From positions 1 to 64,000 of the forward strand of contig CAKTLJ010000006.1 in NCBI GenBank assembly GCA_934572535.1: a stretch of DNA of 64,000 bases, read 5' to 3'. Below are positions 9,301 to 16,872 of the stretch, one piece after another. The DNA comes from an uncultured Eubacteriales bacterium. GTDB lineage: Bacteria > Bacillota > Clostridia > Oscillospirales > Oscillospiraceae. Below the pieces are notes generated by a model. The model saw only the letters and a list, made by a program, of their open reading frames with translations. It did no database searches and was not told where the DNA came from. The stretch's first letter is position 1; every line of letters starts with the position of its first letter. A program made the position numbers and the translations under genes.

Positions 9301-9870
9301 GGTGCGCAGCTTCTGGATCTCGTGGGAGGTGCGGAAGCCGTCGAAGAAGTTGATGAAGCCCATGCTGCCCTCGATGGCGGACAGGTGGGAAACGGGAGCC
9401 AGGTCCATGACCTCCTGGGGGGTGCTGGAAGCCAGCATCGCCATGCCGGTGCCGCGGCAGGCCATCACGTCCTGATGGTCGCCGAAGATGGACAGGGCGT
9501 GGGTGGTCAGGGTACGGGCTGCCACGTGGAACACGCCGGGCAGGCCTTCCCCGGCGATCTTATACAGGTTGGGGATCATCAGCATCAGGCCCTGAGACGC
9601 CGTAAAGGTGGTGGTCAGGGCGCCGGTGGACAGAGAGCCGTGGACGGCACCGGCGGCGCCTGCCTCGGACTCCATCTCGACGATCTTAACACGGTTGCCG
9701 AAAATGTTTCTGCGATCCTGGTTGGCCCATTCATCCACGTTCTCCGCCATGGGGGAGGAGGGGGTGATGGGGTAAATGGCAGCGACTTCGGTGAACGCGT
9801 ACGCGACGTGTCCGGCGGCAGCGTTTGCGTCCATACTCTTAAAGGGTCTCATGTCTTTCTTTTCGCTCAT
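6304..9870 (-). CDS. nifJ: Pyruvate:ferredoxin (flavodoxin) oxidoreductase, single chain
   Basis: A 1188-residue homodimer-type PFOR that converts pyruvate and CoA to acetyl-CoA and CO2 and reduces ferredoxin. Domains in order: the pyrimidine-binding domain (AIYPITPSSPMAENVDEW), the core domain II/III, a ferredoxin-like domain with CTQCNWCAAVCP and CTGCGSCVEMCP, then the proximal cluster (CPGCGETPYAKM) and thiamine-diphosphate pocket (GDGWAYDIGYGG, EVYSNTGGQSSKSTP). Length matches the family (about 1170-1200). The ATG at 9870 follows AAAGGAGG and overlaps the stop of the upstream polyferredoxin by four bases. It is the middle gene of a three-gene redox operon and likely the main acetyl-CoA source. 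Confidence 0.97.
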   Translation of the reverse strand: MSEKKDMRPFKSMDANAAAGHVAYAFTEVAAIYPITPSSPMAENVDEWANQDRRNIFGNRVKIVEMESEAGAAGAVHGSLSTGALTTTFTASQGLMLMIPNLYKIAGEGLPGVFHVAARTLTTHALSIFGDHQDVMACRGTGMAMLASSTPQEVMDLAPVSHLSAIEGSMGFINFFDGFRTSHEIQKLRTWDYETLKGMVNWDALDKFHKEANLPQHPYHRGTNEPPETFFQHREASNLTYDKLVDIVVGNMDKVNAAIGTNYKPFNYYGAPDATDVIVAMGSVCGTLEEVVDAMTAQGKKVGVLEVHLYRPFSAKHMLAELPESTQRIAVLDRTKEPGAFGEPLYLDVAAALSDAGKTNIKVIGGRYGLSSKDTTPADMYSVFQHLAKGGHNHFTVSIVDDVTHLSIEKHDFVLPDDPTQKSVKIWGIGSDGLVGASKNTSKIIGDHTDNYVQAYFQYDSKKSGGLTISHLRFGQKPIRSSYYVGHADCVICGNPAYIGKYNMVRDVKPGGIFMLNCDWEGEELEARLPADIKRALAKNNIKFYTCDAVNIARSIGLKGRINTIIQSAYFKLANLVSDEDAIEYMRQGIVKDYGTKGQNIVDMNMAAVMAGQTAAKEVAVPAAWAEAKDEVKAELELNTVNAEQDAYVRNILIPTNNLEGDALPVSTFLPYVTGKAPSGTSAFEKRGIAVDIPVWHAENCTQCNWCAAVCPHAVIRPFILKPEDAEGLTTVDCKTDEGKRFLVAVSAADCTGCGSCVEMCPAHGKALSMERSAGRMYEDQNTFEYAKKMGVQEGSDKSVKTSQFMRPYLEYSGACPGCGETPYAKMVSQLFGDHAIIANATGCSSIWGASVPSMPYVIDENGHGPAWANSLFEDNAEFGFGMSISLRTRRDAMKVVVERLAADRRFAGTAGAWVEKMNTNDAASLGVNLVALCKTFMEDKDPMREELRKDAEYVIQNADMLPRPSMWIFGGDGWAYDIGYGGLDHILASRENFNVLVFDTEVYSNTGGQSSKSTPTGAVAQFAAGGKPTPKKRLAEIAMTSGHVYVAQVAIGANPAQTLKALREAESYDGPSLIIAYAPCINHGLKAGMNRSMVEMKKAVRAGYWNMLRYDPRLAEAGKNPLQIDSAKPSEDYQSFLKGEVRYASLAMKNPAHAAMLYEESEKSAKDRYDSLIQKRNSLEPKEGQAK

Positions 9871-10955
9871 TTCGCTGCGCCTCCTTTCTGTGCGGCCATA
9901 GCACGAACCTGAACATAGGTGAATGCAGGCATCTCCCGGGTGGTGATCACGTTGTGGGGGCAGACGTAGGAGCAAATGTTGCAGTCTTCACAACGATCGG
10001 GGGTAATGACGGCGCGGCCGTCTTCCAGGTGGATGAGCCCATCGGGGCAGTTGTCCACGCAGTCGCCGCAACCGGCGCAGCCCACCCAGCACAGCTGCTT
10101 GCGGGTCTCGGGGTCGTCCTTGGACGCGCAGGGGACCAGCTTTGCGCCCTTGTAGGGCACGATGACGGGCAGCTCCTGGGGGCAGACATGGACGCAGGCG
10201 GTGCAGCCCACGCACTTGAGGTGATCGACCTTCGCGGTGCCCTTCTCGATGCTGATGGCATCAAAGCGGCAGGCCTTGGCGCAGTCGCCGAAACCGGCGC
10301 AGCCATAGGAGCAGTGACCGTCCAGGTCCATCTGAGCGGCCTCACGGCAGCTGGTCGCACCGGCGGCCACATAGACCTCGTGGTTGTGCCAGCCGCCGCG
10401 GCAGCGGATAAAGGCGGTGGTCGGCTTCAGCTCAGCCAGATCGTGGTAGGTGTCCACGATGATCTTCTTGCGGCAGGCAACGGTGCAGGCGGCGCAGCCC
10501 ACGCACTTCTCGTAGTCGATCACAGCGTGGTTGTCCACGATGGTGATGGCGTCCTGCGGACATGCCTCGGCGCAGTCGCCGCAGCCGATGCAGCTATGGC
10601 CGCAGAGGTGCAGAGCCTTCTCTTCCTCGTCCTTGTTGGAGCACAGGACGAAGTTGGAAGCGTCCTCGGGGACCATGTGGATCAGGCCCTGGACACATGC
10701 AGCGACGCAGTCACCGCAGCCGTCGCACTTGTCCTTGTCCAGCTCGACGCGGCCGTCCACGATGCGCAGCGCGTCCAGAGGACATGCTGCTACGCAGGAA
10801 CCGGCGCCCACGCACCCGTAAGAACATTCGCCTTCCGCGAAACCGGCCTGAACGGCCTCTTCGCAGGTCGCGTAGAACTTCAGGCGAGACTTACCGGCTG
10901 CGCAACCGGAACATTTGATAGAGGGGATCTGCTTTTCCAGATTGTTTGGTTGCAT
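9867..10955 (-). CDS. Soluble polyferredoxin: tandem duplicate of the RnfB cluster region
   Basis: A 362-residue protein with no membrane segment and Cys motifs for eight [4Fe-4S] clusters. It consists of two homologous halves. Each half starts with a Cys-poor lead (IKCSGCAAGK at 15-22; IRCRGGWHNH at 184-192), then CSYGC-x5-C-x3-C (44-58; 215-229), then three CxxCxxCxxxC motifs (77-87, 122-132, 151-161; 248-258, 293-303, 322-332). The CSYGC-type start and the motif order match the C-terminal part of RnfB, the ferredoxin-like subunit of the Rnf complex, but RnfB carries it once behind a membrane anchor. It is the first gene of the PFOR operon. A role as electron carrier or relay for PFOR is inferred. 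The ribosome-binding site is weak (GAAGGA). Confidence 0.82.
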   Translation of the reverse strand: MQPNNLEKQIPSIKCSGCAAGKSRLKFYATCEEAVQAGFAEGECSYGCVGAGSCVAACPLDALRIVDGRVELDKDKCDGCGDCVAACVQGLIHMVPEDASNFVLCSNKDEEEKALHLCGHSCIGCGDCAEACPQDAITIVDNHAVIDYEKCVGCAACTVACRKKIIVDTYHDLAELKPTTAFIRCRGGWHNHEVYVAAGATSCREAAQMDLDGHCSYGCAGFGDCAKACRFDAISIEKGTAKVDHLKCVGCTACVHVCPQELPVIVPYKGAKLVPCASKDDPETRKQLCWVGCAGCGDCVDNCPDGLIHLEDGRAVITPDRCEDCNICSYVCPHNVITTREMPAFTYVQVRAMAAQKGGAAK

Positions 10956-11008
10956 ATGTTATCTCACATCCTTCTATTGCTTTGCGAGGTTGGTTAAAAT
11001 CCACTGCC

Positions 11009-11037
11009 ATTATGGCCCTCAGAAGACAGAATGTCAA
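11009..11037 (-). promoter_or_regulatory. Promoter of the polyferredoxin-PFOR-GltA operon
   Basis: On the minus strand TTGACA (11032-11037), 17 bp and CATAAT (11009-11014), a near-consensus vegetative promoter. It gives a 5' leader of about 45-50 nt. Confidence 0.85.
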
Positions 11038-11265
11038 CATTATAAATAGTTTTTTTAGGCCTTTTATGGCTTTTTTCTTGGATTCTCTTCCTATTTTTTC
11101 TGAATTTCATCCTTTCTTTTCATTAGCATTTGCTAACTTTCCGGGAAACAGCGGGGCAGGACCCGCGGAAGGCACTTGACATTTTCTCTCCCAAAGGGCA
11201 GGTTTCCCTCCCCGCTCGACCCGCGCGGAAAAATTTCCAGCGGATGCGCCACATTTAAATAAAGA
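11038..11265. other. Intergenic stretch, nothing recognised
   Basis: A T-rich plus-strand stretch followed by a G/C-rich part, between the redox-operon promoter and the permease terminator. No ORF with a ribosome-binding site, no RNA family and no extended inverted repeat was found. Confidence 0.5.
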
Positions 11266-11266
11266 G

Positions 11267-11308
11267 AAAAACCAGCGCGGCGCTCCCCGGAAAGAGGAGC
11301 GCCGCGCT
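11267..11308 (-). terminator. Intrinsic terminator of the permease gene
   Basis: A perfect 13-bp G/C stem (11274-11286 with 11296-11308); on the minus strand it is followed by GGTTTTTCTC. Confidence 0.85.
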
Positions 11309-11363
11309 GCCTTGCATCTGTCAGAAAAGAGATTCTATGATATCAAAATACGATCAAGTACGA

Positions 11364-12878
11364 TCAAGCCTTTCTCGCTGCCTTTTTGGCCGCCTTCTTG
11401 GCTGCCTTGTCTGCATCGACCGCGTCACGCTCGGCCAGCAGGTCGTTGCAGGACTTGACGTAGACGTCCACGCCCTCGCCGACCAGCTGACGGCGCTCGC
11501 CCTTCGTGGTGCCCACGAACTCGATGAAAATGGCCAGGATGATGCCGACGAACAACCCGTAGGATGGGTTCGGGCAGGTGGCGATGGCACCGGCGGTGAT
11601 ACCGGCCACGCCGCGCTCCACGTTGGTGCGGCACATGTTGATGCCCACGTAGAAGGAGCCGAAGGCCTGGATGATCAGGGTCTGCGCCATGGCCAGAGGC
11701 AGGATGGGGCGGATCAGGCACATCAGAGGCACGATCAGCTGGCAGATCCACTTGGTGGTGTTGAAGGTGCAGGAACCACCGAAGATGGAGTACATGTTTT
11801 CCTTGCCGGTCTTATAGCGCTCGGCCACGGAAACGGTCATCGCGGACCACAGGGGACCGGACATGGTGCAGGTGGGGCTGAAGAAGGCCTCGATCAGGTT
11901 ACGGATGCCGCAGCAGATGTTGGTGCGGTCGGGGTCAACATCGATGTACTCATCGGTACGATAGCGCTTGGTATCCTCCATGAAGGCAGTACCGCCGACG
12001 ATATCGCCGAACGCGATCACGTAGCACATGATGGCCATGGGAAGGGCCTTGACCATGACTGCGGGATGGATGCCCACACCGATGATGGAGAAGTTCTTCC
12101 AAACCCAGGTCAGGCCGGGGATGGGGTTGAACCAGAAGCTGGTCACAGTAGAGAAGTCAGGCAGCTCGCACTCGCCAATGGCCATGGCGATGATACCGCC
12201 CACGATGATGGAGGGAACGAAGCCAGCCTTGGTCAGCAGCTTGACGAAGGGGTTCTTGCTGGTGAACTTCAGCTTGCCGAAGCCCTGGGAGAAGAGCAGG
12301 AAGATGCCGAAGCAGCAGCCGATGGACCAGGAGATGGGATAGGCGAAGAAGCCCTTGCCGCCGGCCTCCAGCGATTTGAAGCCGTAGGTCCCGCAGCAGG
12401 CCGCGAAGCCCGAGCCTATCAATATGCCGCCCTTCAGGGACTGGGGGCAGATATCGACCAGCTTGGTGGCGATGCCGGTGATGCCCAGGATCACATACAT
12501 GAGACCCAGGAGCAGCTCCATGCTGGTCAAGGCCCACATTCTCTCCACGCCTTCAAAGTTCAGAAGGAAGACGGTGATCAATGGGACTGCCGGGGTGATC
12601 CAGCCGCCGATCAGGGGGTCGCCCAGGGTGTTGTTGACCATGTACAGCAGCTCGTGGACAAACACGATGGACAGGGCCAGTTCAAAAGTGAAACCAAATA
12701 ACTCTTGCAGATAAGCCGTTGCGGCCGAGCCGGTCATAAAGACGACACAGGCCTGGATCATTTCGGGAATTTCCCATTCATAGTGGATGAAAGGGAGACG
12801 AACGTCGAATTTCCAGATCTTGATACAGGGCTGCTTCTCTCCGTCCTTACGCCGCGCGCTAGGAAGCATGAGATTCAT
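11364..12878 (-). CDS. Polytopic membrane transporter, NCS2/SulP-like (unassigned)
   Basis: A 504-residue integral membrane protein with about 11-13 hydrophobic segments. The repeated helix pattern and a loop with GDIVGGTAFMEDTKRYR followed by DPDRTNICCGIRNLIEAFF loosely recall the paired half-helix region of NCS2/SulP-type anion or nucleobase permeases. I do not recognise a characterised family and give no substrate. The cytoplasmic C-terminal tail is a Lys/Ala run (KAAKKAAKKAARKA), unusual for a permease. It is monocistronic, with a strong promoter, a roughly 110-nt structured leader, AGGAGGG before the ATG, and its own terminator. Confidence 0.72.
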   Translation of the reverse strand: MNLMLPSARRKDGEKQPCIKIWKFDVRLPFIHYEWEIPEMIQACVVFMTGSAATAYLQELFGFTFELALSIVFVHELLYMVNNTLGDPLIGGWITPAVPLITVFLLNFEGVERMWALTSMELLLGLMYVILGITGIATKLVDICPQSLKGGILIGSGFAACCGTYGFKSLEAGGKGFFAYPISWSIGCCFGIFLLFSQGFGKLKFTSKNPFVKLLTKAGFVPSIIVGGIIAMAIGECELPDFSTVTSFWFNPIPGLTWVWKNFSIIGVGIHPAVMVKALPMAIMCYVIAFGDIVGGTAFMEDTKRYRTDEYIDVDPDRTNICCGIRNLIEAFFSPTCTMSGPLWSAMTVSVAERYKTGKENMYSIFGGSCTFNTTKWICQLIVPLMCLIRPILPLAMAQTLIIQAFGSFYVGINMCRTNVERGVAGITAGAIATCPNPSYGLFVGIILAIFIEFVGTTKGERRQLVGEGVDVYVKSCNDLLAERDAVDADKAAKKAAKKAARKA

Positions 12879-12990
12879 TGCTTAACTTTCCCTCCTAACA
12901 AAATACACGTTTGACTTGCAATTTCTCTTTCGGTAGCCCACAAACGCGGGCTGCCCGGGTGCTCTATTCCCGTCTTTTCATCGATGCACC
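12879..12990 (-). promoter_or_regulatory. Structured 5' leader of the permease gene
   Basis: The minus-strand leader can form a 5-bp stem (12986-12990 with 12958-12962) closing a 23-nt loop. A second 7-bp stem with one G-U pair (12946-12952 with 12935-12941) and loop GUUU follows, and then ACCGAAAGAG. It does not match a riboswitch consensus known to me. Confidence 0.35.
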
Positions 12991-12993
12991 GCC

Positions 12994-13021
12994 ATTATAG
13001 CACGATTTCCCAGAAGTTCAA
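12994..13021 (-). promoter_or_regulatory. Promoter of the permease gene
   Basis: Minus-strand TTGAAC (13016-13021), 16 bp, then extended TGC-TATAAT (12994-12999 for the hexamer). Confidence 0.82.
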
Positions 13022-13300
13022 CATTTTTCTCTTCGTCGTTTCCAACAAATTTATACTTTTCTAACAAAAAATAAGGCCCTCATTTATTTGTTTTGCCGTA
13101 TTTTTCCGCACCAGTTTCCTATTTTGGAGGGAAGCTTTGTTTCTTTTTTGTATACATCGAGTATTCTCGCGCCCCTTCTCCCCTCTTTCAAGCATTAAAG
13201 CATCCGCAGGTGTGGGCGCGAAAAACGCCCCACGACGTTCCCTTGTCCATTTCAACCATGAAAGAAGGAGACTTCCCCCTTGCACTAGGGTATTATTGTA
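13022..13300. other. AT-rich intergenic stretch, nothing recognised
   Basis: No ORF with a plausible ribosome-binding site, no long repeat and no RNA gene is visible. It is clearly more A/T-rich than its surroundings. Confidence 0.5.
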
Positions 13301-13334
13301 AAAAACAACGAAAGGAGCCCGTAGGCTCCTTTCG
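13301..13334 (-). terminator. Intrinsic terminator of the LCP gene
   Basis: An 11-bp stem (13309-13319 with 13324-13334), four-base loop; on the minus strand it is followed by a T-rich tract. Confidence 0.88.
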
Positions 13335-13354
13335 CGCGCGTTTCGTTTCCCATG

Positions 13355-14362
13355 TCATGGGGCCTGGAAAATGGTGAGATCCTCCAGGGTCAGGTCGGTG
13401 GTATAGGGGTTGACCAGCTTGTTGATGAGCTCCAAACTATCCTCGGGGTAGAGTTCGTAGCAGTACCGGGTCCCCTTGTAGGTCACATTTCCATCCCCTG
13501 GCAAAGTGCCGGAACTGACGCCGGTGGACAGGTTCAGGCCCAGGGCCTTCGCCGTGAACCAGGCGATGTCGGTGCCCTTGAGGTTGGTCTGGATGTTTCG
13601 CTCCACGATGCCCACGAACTCGTTGATGTTCACCAGGCTGTCCACAGACATGACCTTTTTGGCGATGGTCAGCATCATCCGCTGGGCCGTCTCGGCCCGC
13701 TGGACATCGCCGAGGGGGTAGCCGGTGCCGTCGGCATTGTGGCGGAAGCGGCAGACCTCCATGGCCTGCTGGCCGGTCAGGTGCTGCATCCCGGGCTGGA
13801 AGTGGATGTGCAGGTCCTGGTCGGGGTCATCGTAGTACATCTCGACCGGCACGTCGAACTCCACGCCGCCCACGGCGTCCACGATCTCCACGAAGGCGTC
13901 CAGGTCCAGGGTGATATAGTAGTCGATGGGGTAGCCCACCAGCTCGGAGACCACCTCTTGCAGGTTCTCCACACCGGCCTTCATGCTGGAGTTGATCTTG
14001 GGCTTCTTCTTGTTCACCAGCGTATCTCTGGGGATGGAGAGCTGGCCGACCTTCTGGTTGGGCACGTCGTAGGTCACCAGCATGATGCCGTCGGCGTTGC
14101 CGCTCTCCTGGTCGGGGACGGCCAGCATGAAGGTGTAGGTCTGTTCCCTTCTCTGGCGCGTACCGTCTTCCATGCCCGGGGCGGCCGCCTGCACGGTGCT
14201 GTTCCCCGGGGTGCCGGGGGTCATCGCCGGTTCCGGAAGGACGAATTTATAGACAGCGTATCCCAGCACGATGAGGGCGGCGATCACCACGATCGCTATA
14301 TAGATCCCCCGCAGGATGCGGTAGGGCTTCTTTAGTCTGCGTTTTTTCTTTCCCTTAGCCAA
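13355..14362 (-). CDS. LytR-CpsA-Psr (LCP) family cell-wall ligase
   Basis: A 335-residue membrane-anchored LCP protein; the family transfers undecaprenyl-linked glycopolymers to peptidoglycan outside the cell. A very basic cytoplasmic start (AKGKKKRRLKKPYR) precedes one membrane helix (about 20-40). The LCP domain shows QLSIPRDT, the segment VEIVDAVGGVEFDVP, and the phosphate-binding CRFRHN followed by GDVQRAETAQRM. I place the start at the TTG at 14362 because AAAGGAGG stands nine bases upstream; an in-frame ATG 51 bases further up has no such site. Monocistronic, with its own promoter and terminator. Confidence 0.92.
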   Translation of the reverse strand: MAKGKKKRRLKKPYRILRGIYIAIVVIAALIVLGYAVYKFVLPEPAMTPGTPGNSTVQAAAPGMEDGTRQRREQTYTFMLAVPDQESGNADGIMLVTYDVPNQKVGQLSIPRDTLVNKKKPKINSSMKAGVENLQEVVSELVGYPIDYYITLDLDAFVEIVDAVGGVEFDVPVEMYYDDPDQDLHIHFQPGMQHLTGQQAMEVCRFRHNADGTGYPLGDVQRAETAQRMMLTIAKKVMSVDSLVNINEFVGIVERNIQTNLKGTDIAWFTAKALGLNLSTGVSSGTLPGDGNVTYKGTRYCYELYPEDSLELINKLVNPYTTDLTLEDLTIFQAP

Positions 14363-14433
14363 GGCGTACAGCCTCCTTTTGGTTTGGATTGCACCATGGC
14401 CGTAGCAGGCCATTTTTACATTACGGAGAGTAC

Positions 14434-14462
14434 ATTATACATAATTTACCCCCCTTCGGCAA
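14434..14462 (-). promoter_or_regulatory. Promoter of the LCP gene
   Basis: Minus-strand TTGCCG (14457-14462), 17 bp, TATAAT (14434-14439). Confidence 0.82.
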
Positions 14463-14610
14463 GTCTTTCTCCCCCTTCTTTCGCTCTTTTCACAATTCTT
14501 TTACATTTGCGGCCCTCTGTCCGCCTCGCTGCGCCGCCCCGCCTGCGGGGATACTATTTTAGAAAAAAGAGGGCGGTTTCTGCAACTTTTCATGAATTTC
14601 CAGAAAGCCC

Positions 14611-14639
14611 TTGCAACCTTTGCGCCATCGTGCTATAAT
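14611..14639 (+). promoter_or_regulatory. Promoter of the rimP-nusA-infB operon
   Basis: TTGCAA (14611-14616), 17 bp, extended TGC-TATAAT (hexamer 14634-14639). Confidence 0.88.
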
Positions 14640-14669
14640 CCTACTGTATTATGAAGAGTAAGTAAGATG

Positions 14670-14700
14670 AGAGTGGGGCTTGCCCCGCTCTTTCTTTTAT
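14670..14700 (+). promoter_or_regulatory. rimP leader hairpin (attenuator)
   Basis: A 9-bp stem (14670-14678 with 14683-14691) with loop CUUG followed by a U-rich tail. It lies between promoter and rimP. Similar AGAGUGGG-type hairpins precede rimP-nusA operons in many bacteria and are thought to support control by NusA; the match here is by eye. Confidence 0.7.
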
Positions 14701-14732
14701 GAGCGCACATCCGACGCGCATGGGAGGTAACT

Positions 14733-15188
14733 ATGTCCAAGATCACCGAACTGACCGCCGAGCTGGCCCGTCCCGTGGTGGAAGCCTGCGGCTGCACCCT
14801 TTGGGACGTGGAATACATCAAGGAAGCCGGCAGCTGGTATCTCCGCCTGTACATCGACAAGGAGGGCGGCGTCTCCATCGACGACTGCGAAGCCGTCAGC
14901 CGCGGGGTGGACCCTCTGCTGGATGAGGCCGACCCCATCCAGGATGCTTACACCTTTGAGGTCTCCTCCGCCGGCGCGGACCGTCCCCTCAAGAAGCCCG
15001 AGCACTTCGCGGCCTTCCTGGGCGCGGAGGTGGACGTCAAGTTCTACAAGGCCGTCAACGGCCAGAAGAGCGCCACCGGCGTCCTGGCCGGTTACGACGA
15101 CGGCAGCGTCACCCTGACGATAGGGGGCGAGGAAGTCACCTATGACAAGAAAGAGATCGCTTTCGTGCGCCTGCACGTGAGCTTCTAA
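14733..15188 (+). CDS. rimP: Ribosome maturation factor RimP
   Basis: RimP assists late assembly of the 30S subunit. The 151-residue protein has the N-terminal alpha/beta domain (ARPVVEACGCTLWDVEYIKE, then YIDKEGGVSIDDCEAVSR) and a C-terminal SH3-like barrel. GGGAGGT at 14722-14728 supports the ATG. It is the first gene of a nine-gene operon that runs rimP-nusA-rnpM-ylxQ-infB-rbfA-nrnA-truB-ribF. Confidence 0.96.
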   Translation: MSKITELTAELARPVVEACGCTLWDVEYIKEAGSWYLRLYIDKEGGVSIDDCEAVSRGVDPLLDEADPIQDAYTFEVSSAGADRPLKKPEHFAAFLGAEVDVKFYKAVNGQKSATGVLAGYDDGSVTLTIGGEEVTYDKKEIAFVRLHVSF

Positions 15189-15210
15189 CAAGCACTGAGG
15201 AGTTTTAGGA

Positions 15211-16560
15211 ATGGCAAAGAAAACACCAAAAAACGCAAAGAGCAACGAGCTGGACGGCAAGGAATTTTTTGCCGCGATCTCGCTGATCGAAAAGGAAAAG
15301 GGGATCCCCAAGAGCTACATGCTCGAAAAGATCACCCAGGCTCTGGTCTCCGCCTACAAGCGAGACCATGAGGGCGTCACCGACAATGTCTTCATCGACG
15401 CCAACGAGGTCACCGGCACCGTCCGCATGTATGTCAAGAAGGAGATCGTGGCGGAGGTCGATAACCCCTCCGCCGAGATCGCCCTGGAGGAGGCCCGGAA
15501 GACCCTGCCCACCGCCCAGGTCGGCGACGTGGTCCGCATCGAGATCAAACCCCGCAACTTCGGCCGCATCGCCGCCCAGACCGCCCGCCAGGTCATCATC
15601 CAGGGGATGCGCGAGGCGGAGCACAACATGATCTACGACATGTTCAGCTCGAAGGAGCACGAGATGCTCCTGGGCACCGTCACCCGCGTGGACCCCCGAA
15701 ACGGCGCGGTCTCCCTGCGCATCTCCAGCAACGGCGAGTCCACCGACGCCTACCTGGCGCCCAACGAGCAGGTCCGGGGCGAGGTCATCCACGAGGGCGA
15801 CCGCCTGAAGGTCTATGTGGTGGAGGTCCGCCGCTCCAGCCGCGGGCCGCAGGTCCTCATCTCCCGCACCCACCCCGGCCTGGTCAAGCGCCTGTTCGAG
15901 CTGGAGGTGCCCGAGATCTACGACGGCACCGTGGAGATCCGCTCCATCGCCCGCGAGGCAGGCAGCCGCTCCAAGCTGGCGGTCTGGTCCGCCGACGAGA
16001 ACGTGGACCCCATCGGCGCCTGCGTCGGCCCCAAGGGCGTCCGCGTGAACAACGTGGTCTCCGAGCTGCGCAACGAGAAGATCGACATCATCAAATACAG
16101 CGACGATCCCTCCGAGTACGTGGCCGCTTCCCTCTCCCCCGCCGATGTCCTCTCGGTCCAGCCGCTGGAAGGCTCCAAGAGCTGCCGCGTGGTCGTGCCC
16201 GACGACCAGCTCTCCCTGGCCATCGGCAAGGAGGGGCAGAACGCCCGCCTGGCCGCCAAGCTCACCGGCTATAAGATCGACATCAAGGCCGAGTCCGCCG
16301 TCCACGAGTGGGCCGAGGAGGACGCCGCAGCCGCCCTCCAGCGGGCAAACGAGGAGATCGAGAACGCCGCGGCCGCAGCCGCCGACATGGAGAGCGCCGT
16401 CCTGGCCGCCCTCGGCATGTCCAGCTACGAGGAGGCCCGCCAGGCCCTGGCCGAAGAGGAGGCGGAGGAAGCCGCCGCCGCAGAAGCCGCTGCGCAAGCA
16501 GAGGCAGCCGAGGTCGAGGAAGCGCCCGAGGCCGAGGACGCAGAAAGCCCCGAGGAGTGA
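15211..16560 (+). CDS. nusA: Transcription termination/antitermination protein NusA
   Basis: NusA binds RNA polymerase and nascent RNA to modulate pausing and termination. Of the 449 residues, about 1-130 form the polymerase-binding N-domain. An S1 domain (about 140-205) and two KH domains follow, with IGACVGPKGVRVNNV in KH1 and LAIGKEGQNARLAAKLTG in KH2. The last 80 or so residues are an Ala/Glu-rich tail rather than the acidic repeats of enterobacteria. It follows rimP by 22 bases with a GAGGAG site. Confidence 0.97.
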   Translation: MAKKTPKNAKSNELDGKEFFAAISLIEKEKGIPKSYMLEKITQALVSAYKRDHEGVTDNVFIDANEVTGTVRMYVKKEIVAEVDNPSAEIALEEARKTLPTAQVGDVVRIEIKPRNFGRIAAQTARQVIIQGMREAEHNMIYDMFSSKEHEMLLGTVTRVDPRNGAVSLRISSNGESTDAYLAPNEQVRGEVIHEGDRLKVYVVEVRRSSRGPQVLISRTHPGLVKRLFELEVPEIYDGTVEIRSIAREAGSRSKLAVWSADENVDPIGACVGPKGVRVNNVVSELRNEKIDIIKYSDDPSEYVAASLSPADVLSVQPLEGSKSCRVVVPDDQLSLAIGKEGQNARLAAKLTGYKIDIKAESAVHEWAEEDAAAALQRANEEIENAAAAAADMESAVLAALGMSSYEEARQALAEEEAEEAAAAEAAAQAEAAEVEEAPEAEDAESPEE

Positions 16561-16596
16561 TCTCCTCGTTCCATTTTCATTCAGGAGGTGCGGACC

Positions 16597-16872
16597 GTGC
16601 CAAAAAAGATCCCTCTGCGCCAATGTCTTGGCTGCCGGGAAATGAAACCCAAGCGTGAGCTCATCCGCGTGGTGCGCTCCCCGCAGGGCGAGATCTCCCT
16701 GGATTTCCACGGGAAGAAGCCGGGGCGGGGCGCCTATCTCTGCCCCCAGCCGGACTGTCTGAAGCGCATTCGCAAGAGCAAAGCACTGGAGCGAGCCTTC
16801 TCCCTTCCCATTCCCGAGGAGGTCTACGACGGCCTGGAGCAGCAAATGAAGGGGGGCGGCCTGGATGGATAG
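16597..16872 (+). CDS. rnpM: RNase P modulator RnpM (YlxR)
   Basis: A 91-residue YlxR-fold protein; in Firmicutes this family binds the RNase P RNA and lowers its activity. Signature residues are CLGCREMKPK near the N-terminus and GRGAYLCP. Two in-frame GTG codons are possible. The one at 16597 is chosen because AGGAGG (16583-16588) stands eight bases before it, whereas the earlier GTG at 16588 overlaps that site. The last eight bases overlap the next gene. Confidence 0.92.
   Translation: MPKKIPLRQCLGCREMKPKRELIRVVRSPQGEISLDFHGKKPGRGAYLCPQPDCLKRIRKSKALERAFSLPIPEEVYDGLEQQMKGGGLDG

Noticed and set aside
6409..9912. A 3.5-kb open frame on the plus strand opposite PFOR
   Set aside because: Antisense shadow of a gene with intact motifs; no start signal and biased composition.
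12879..12990. A c-di-GMP-I or glycine riboswitch before the permease, suggested by the ending GGGCUACCGAAAGAG
   Set aside because: The conserved cores of both families (GGGACGCAAAGCC, or the paired glycine bulges) are absent; only a few bases match.
14651..14665. A four-codon ORF (MKSK) near the start of the rimP transcript
   Set aside because: It would begin within a few bases of the transcription start and lacks a ribosome-binding site.
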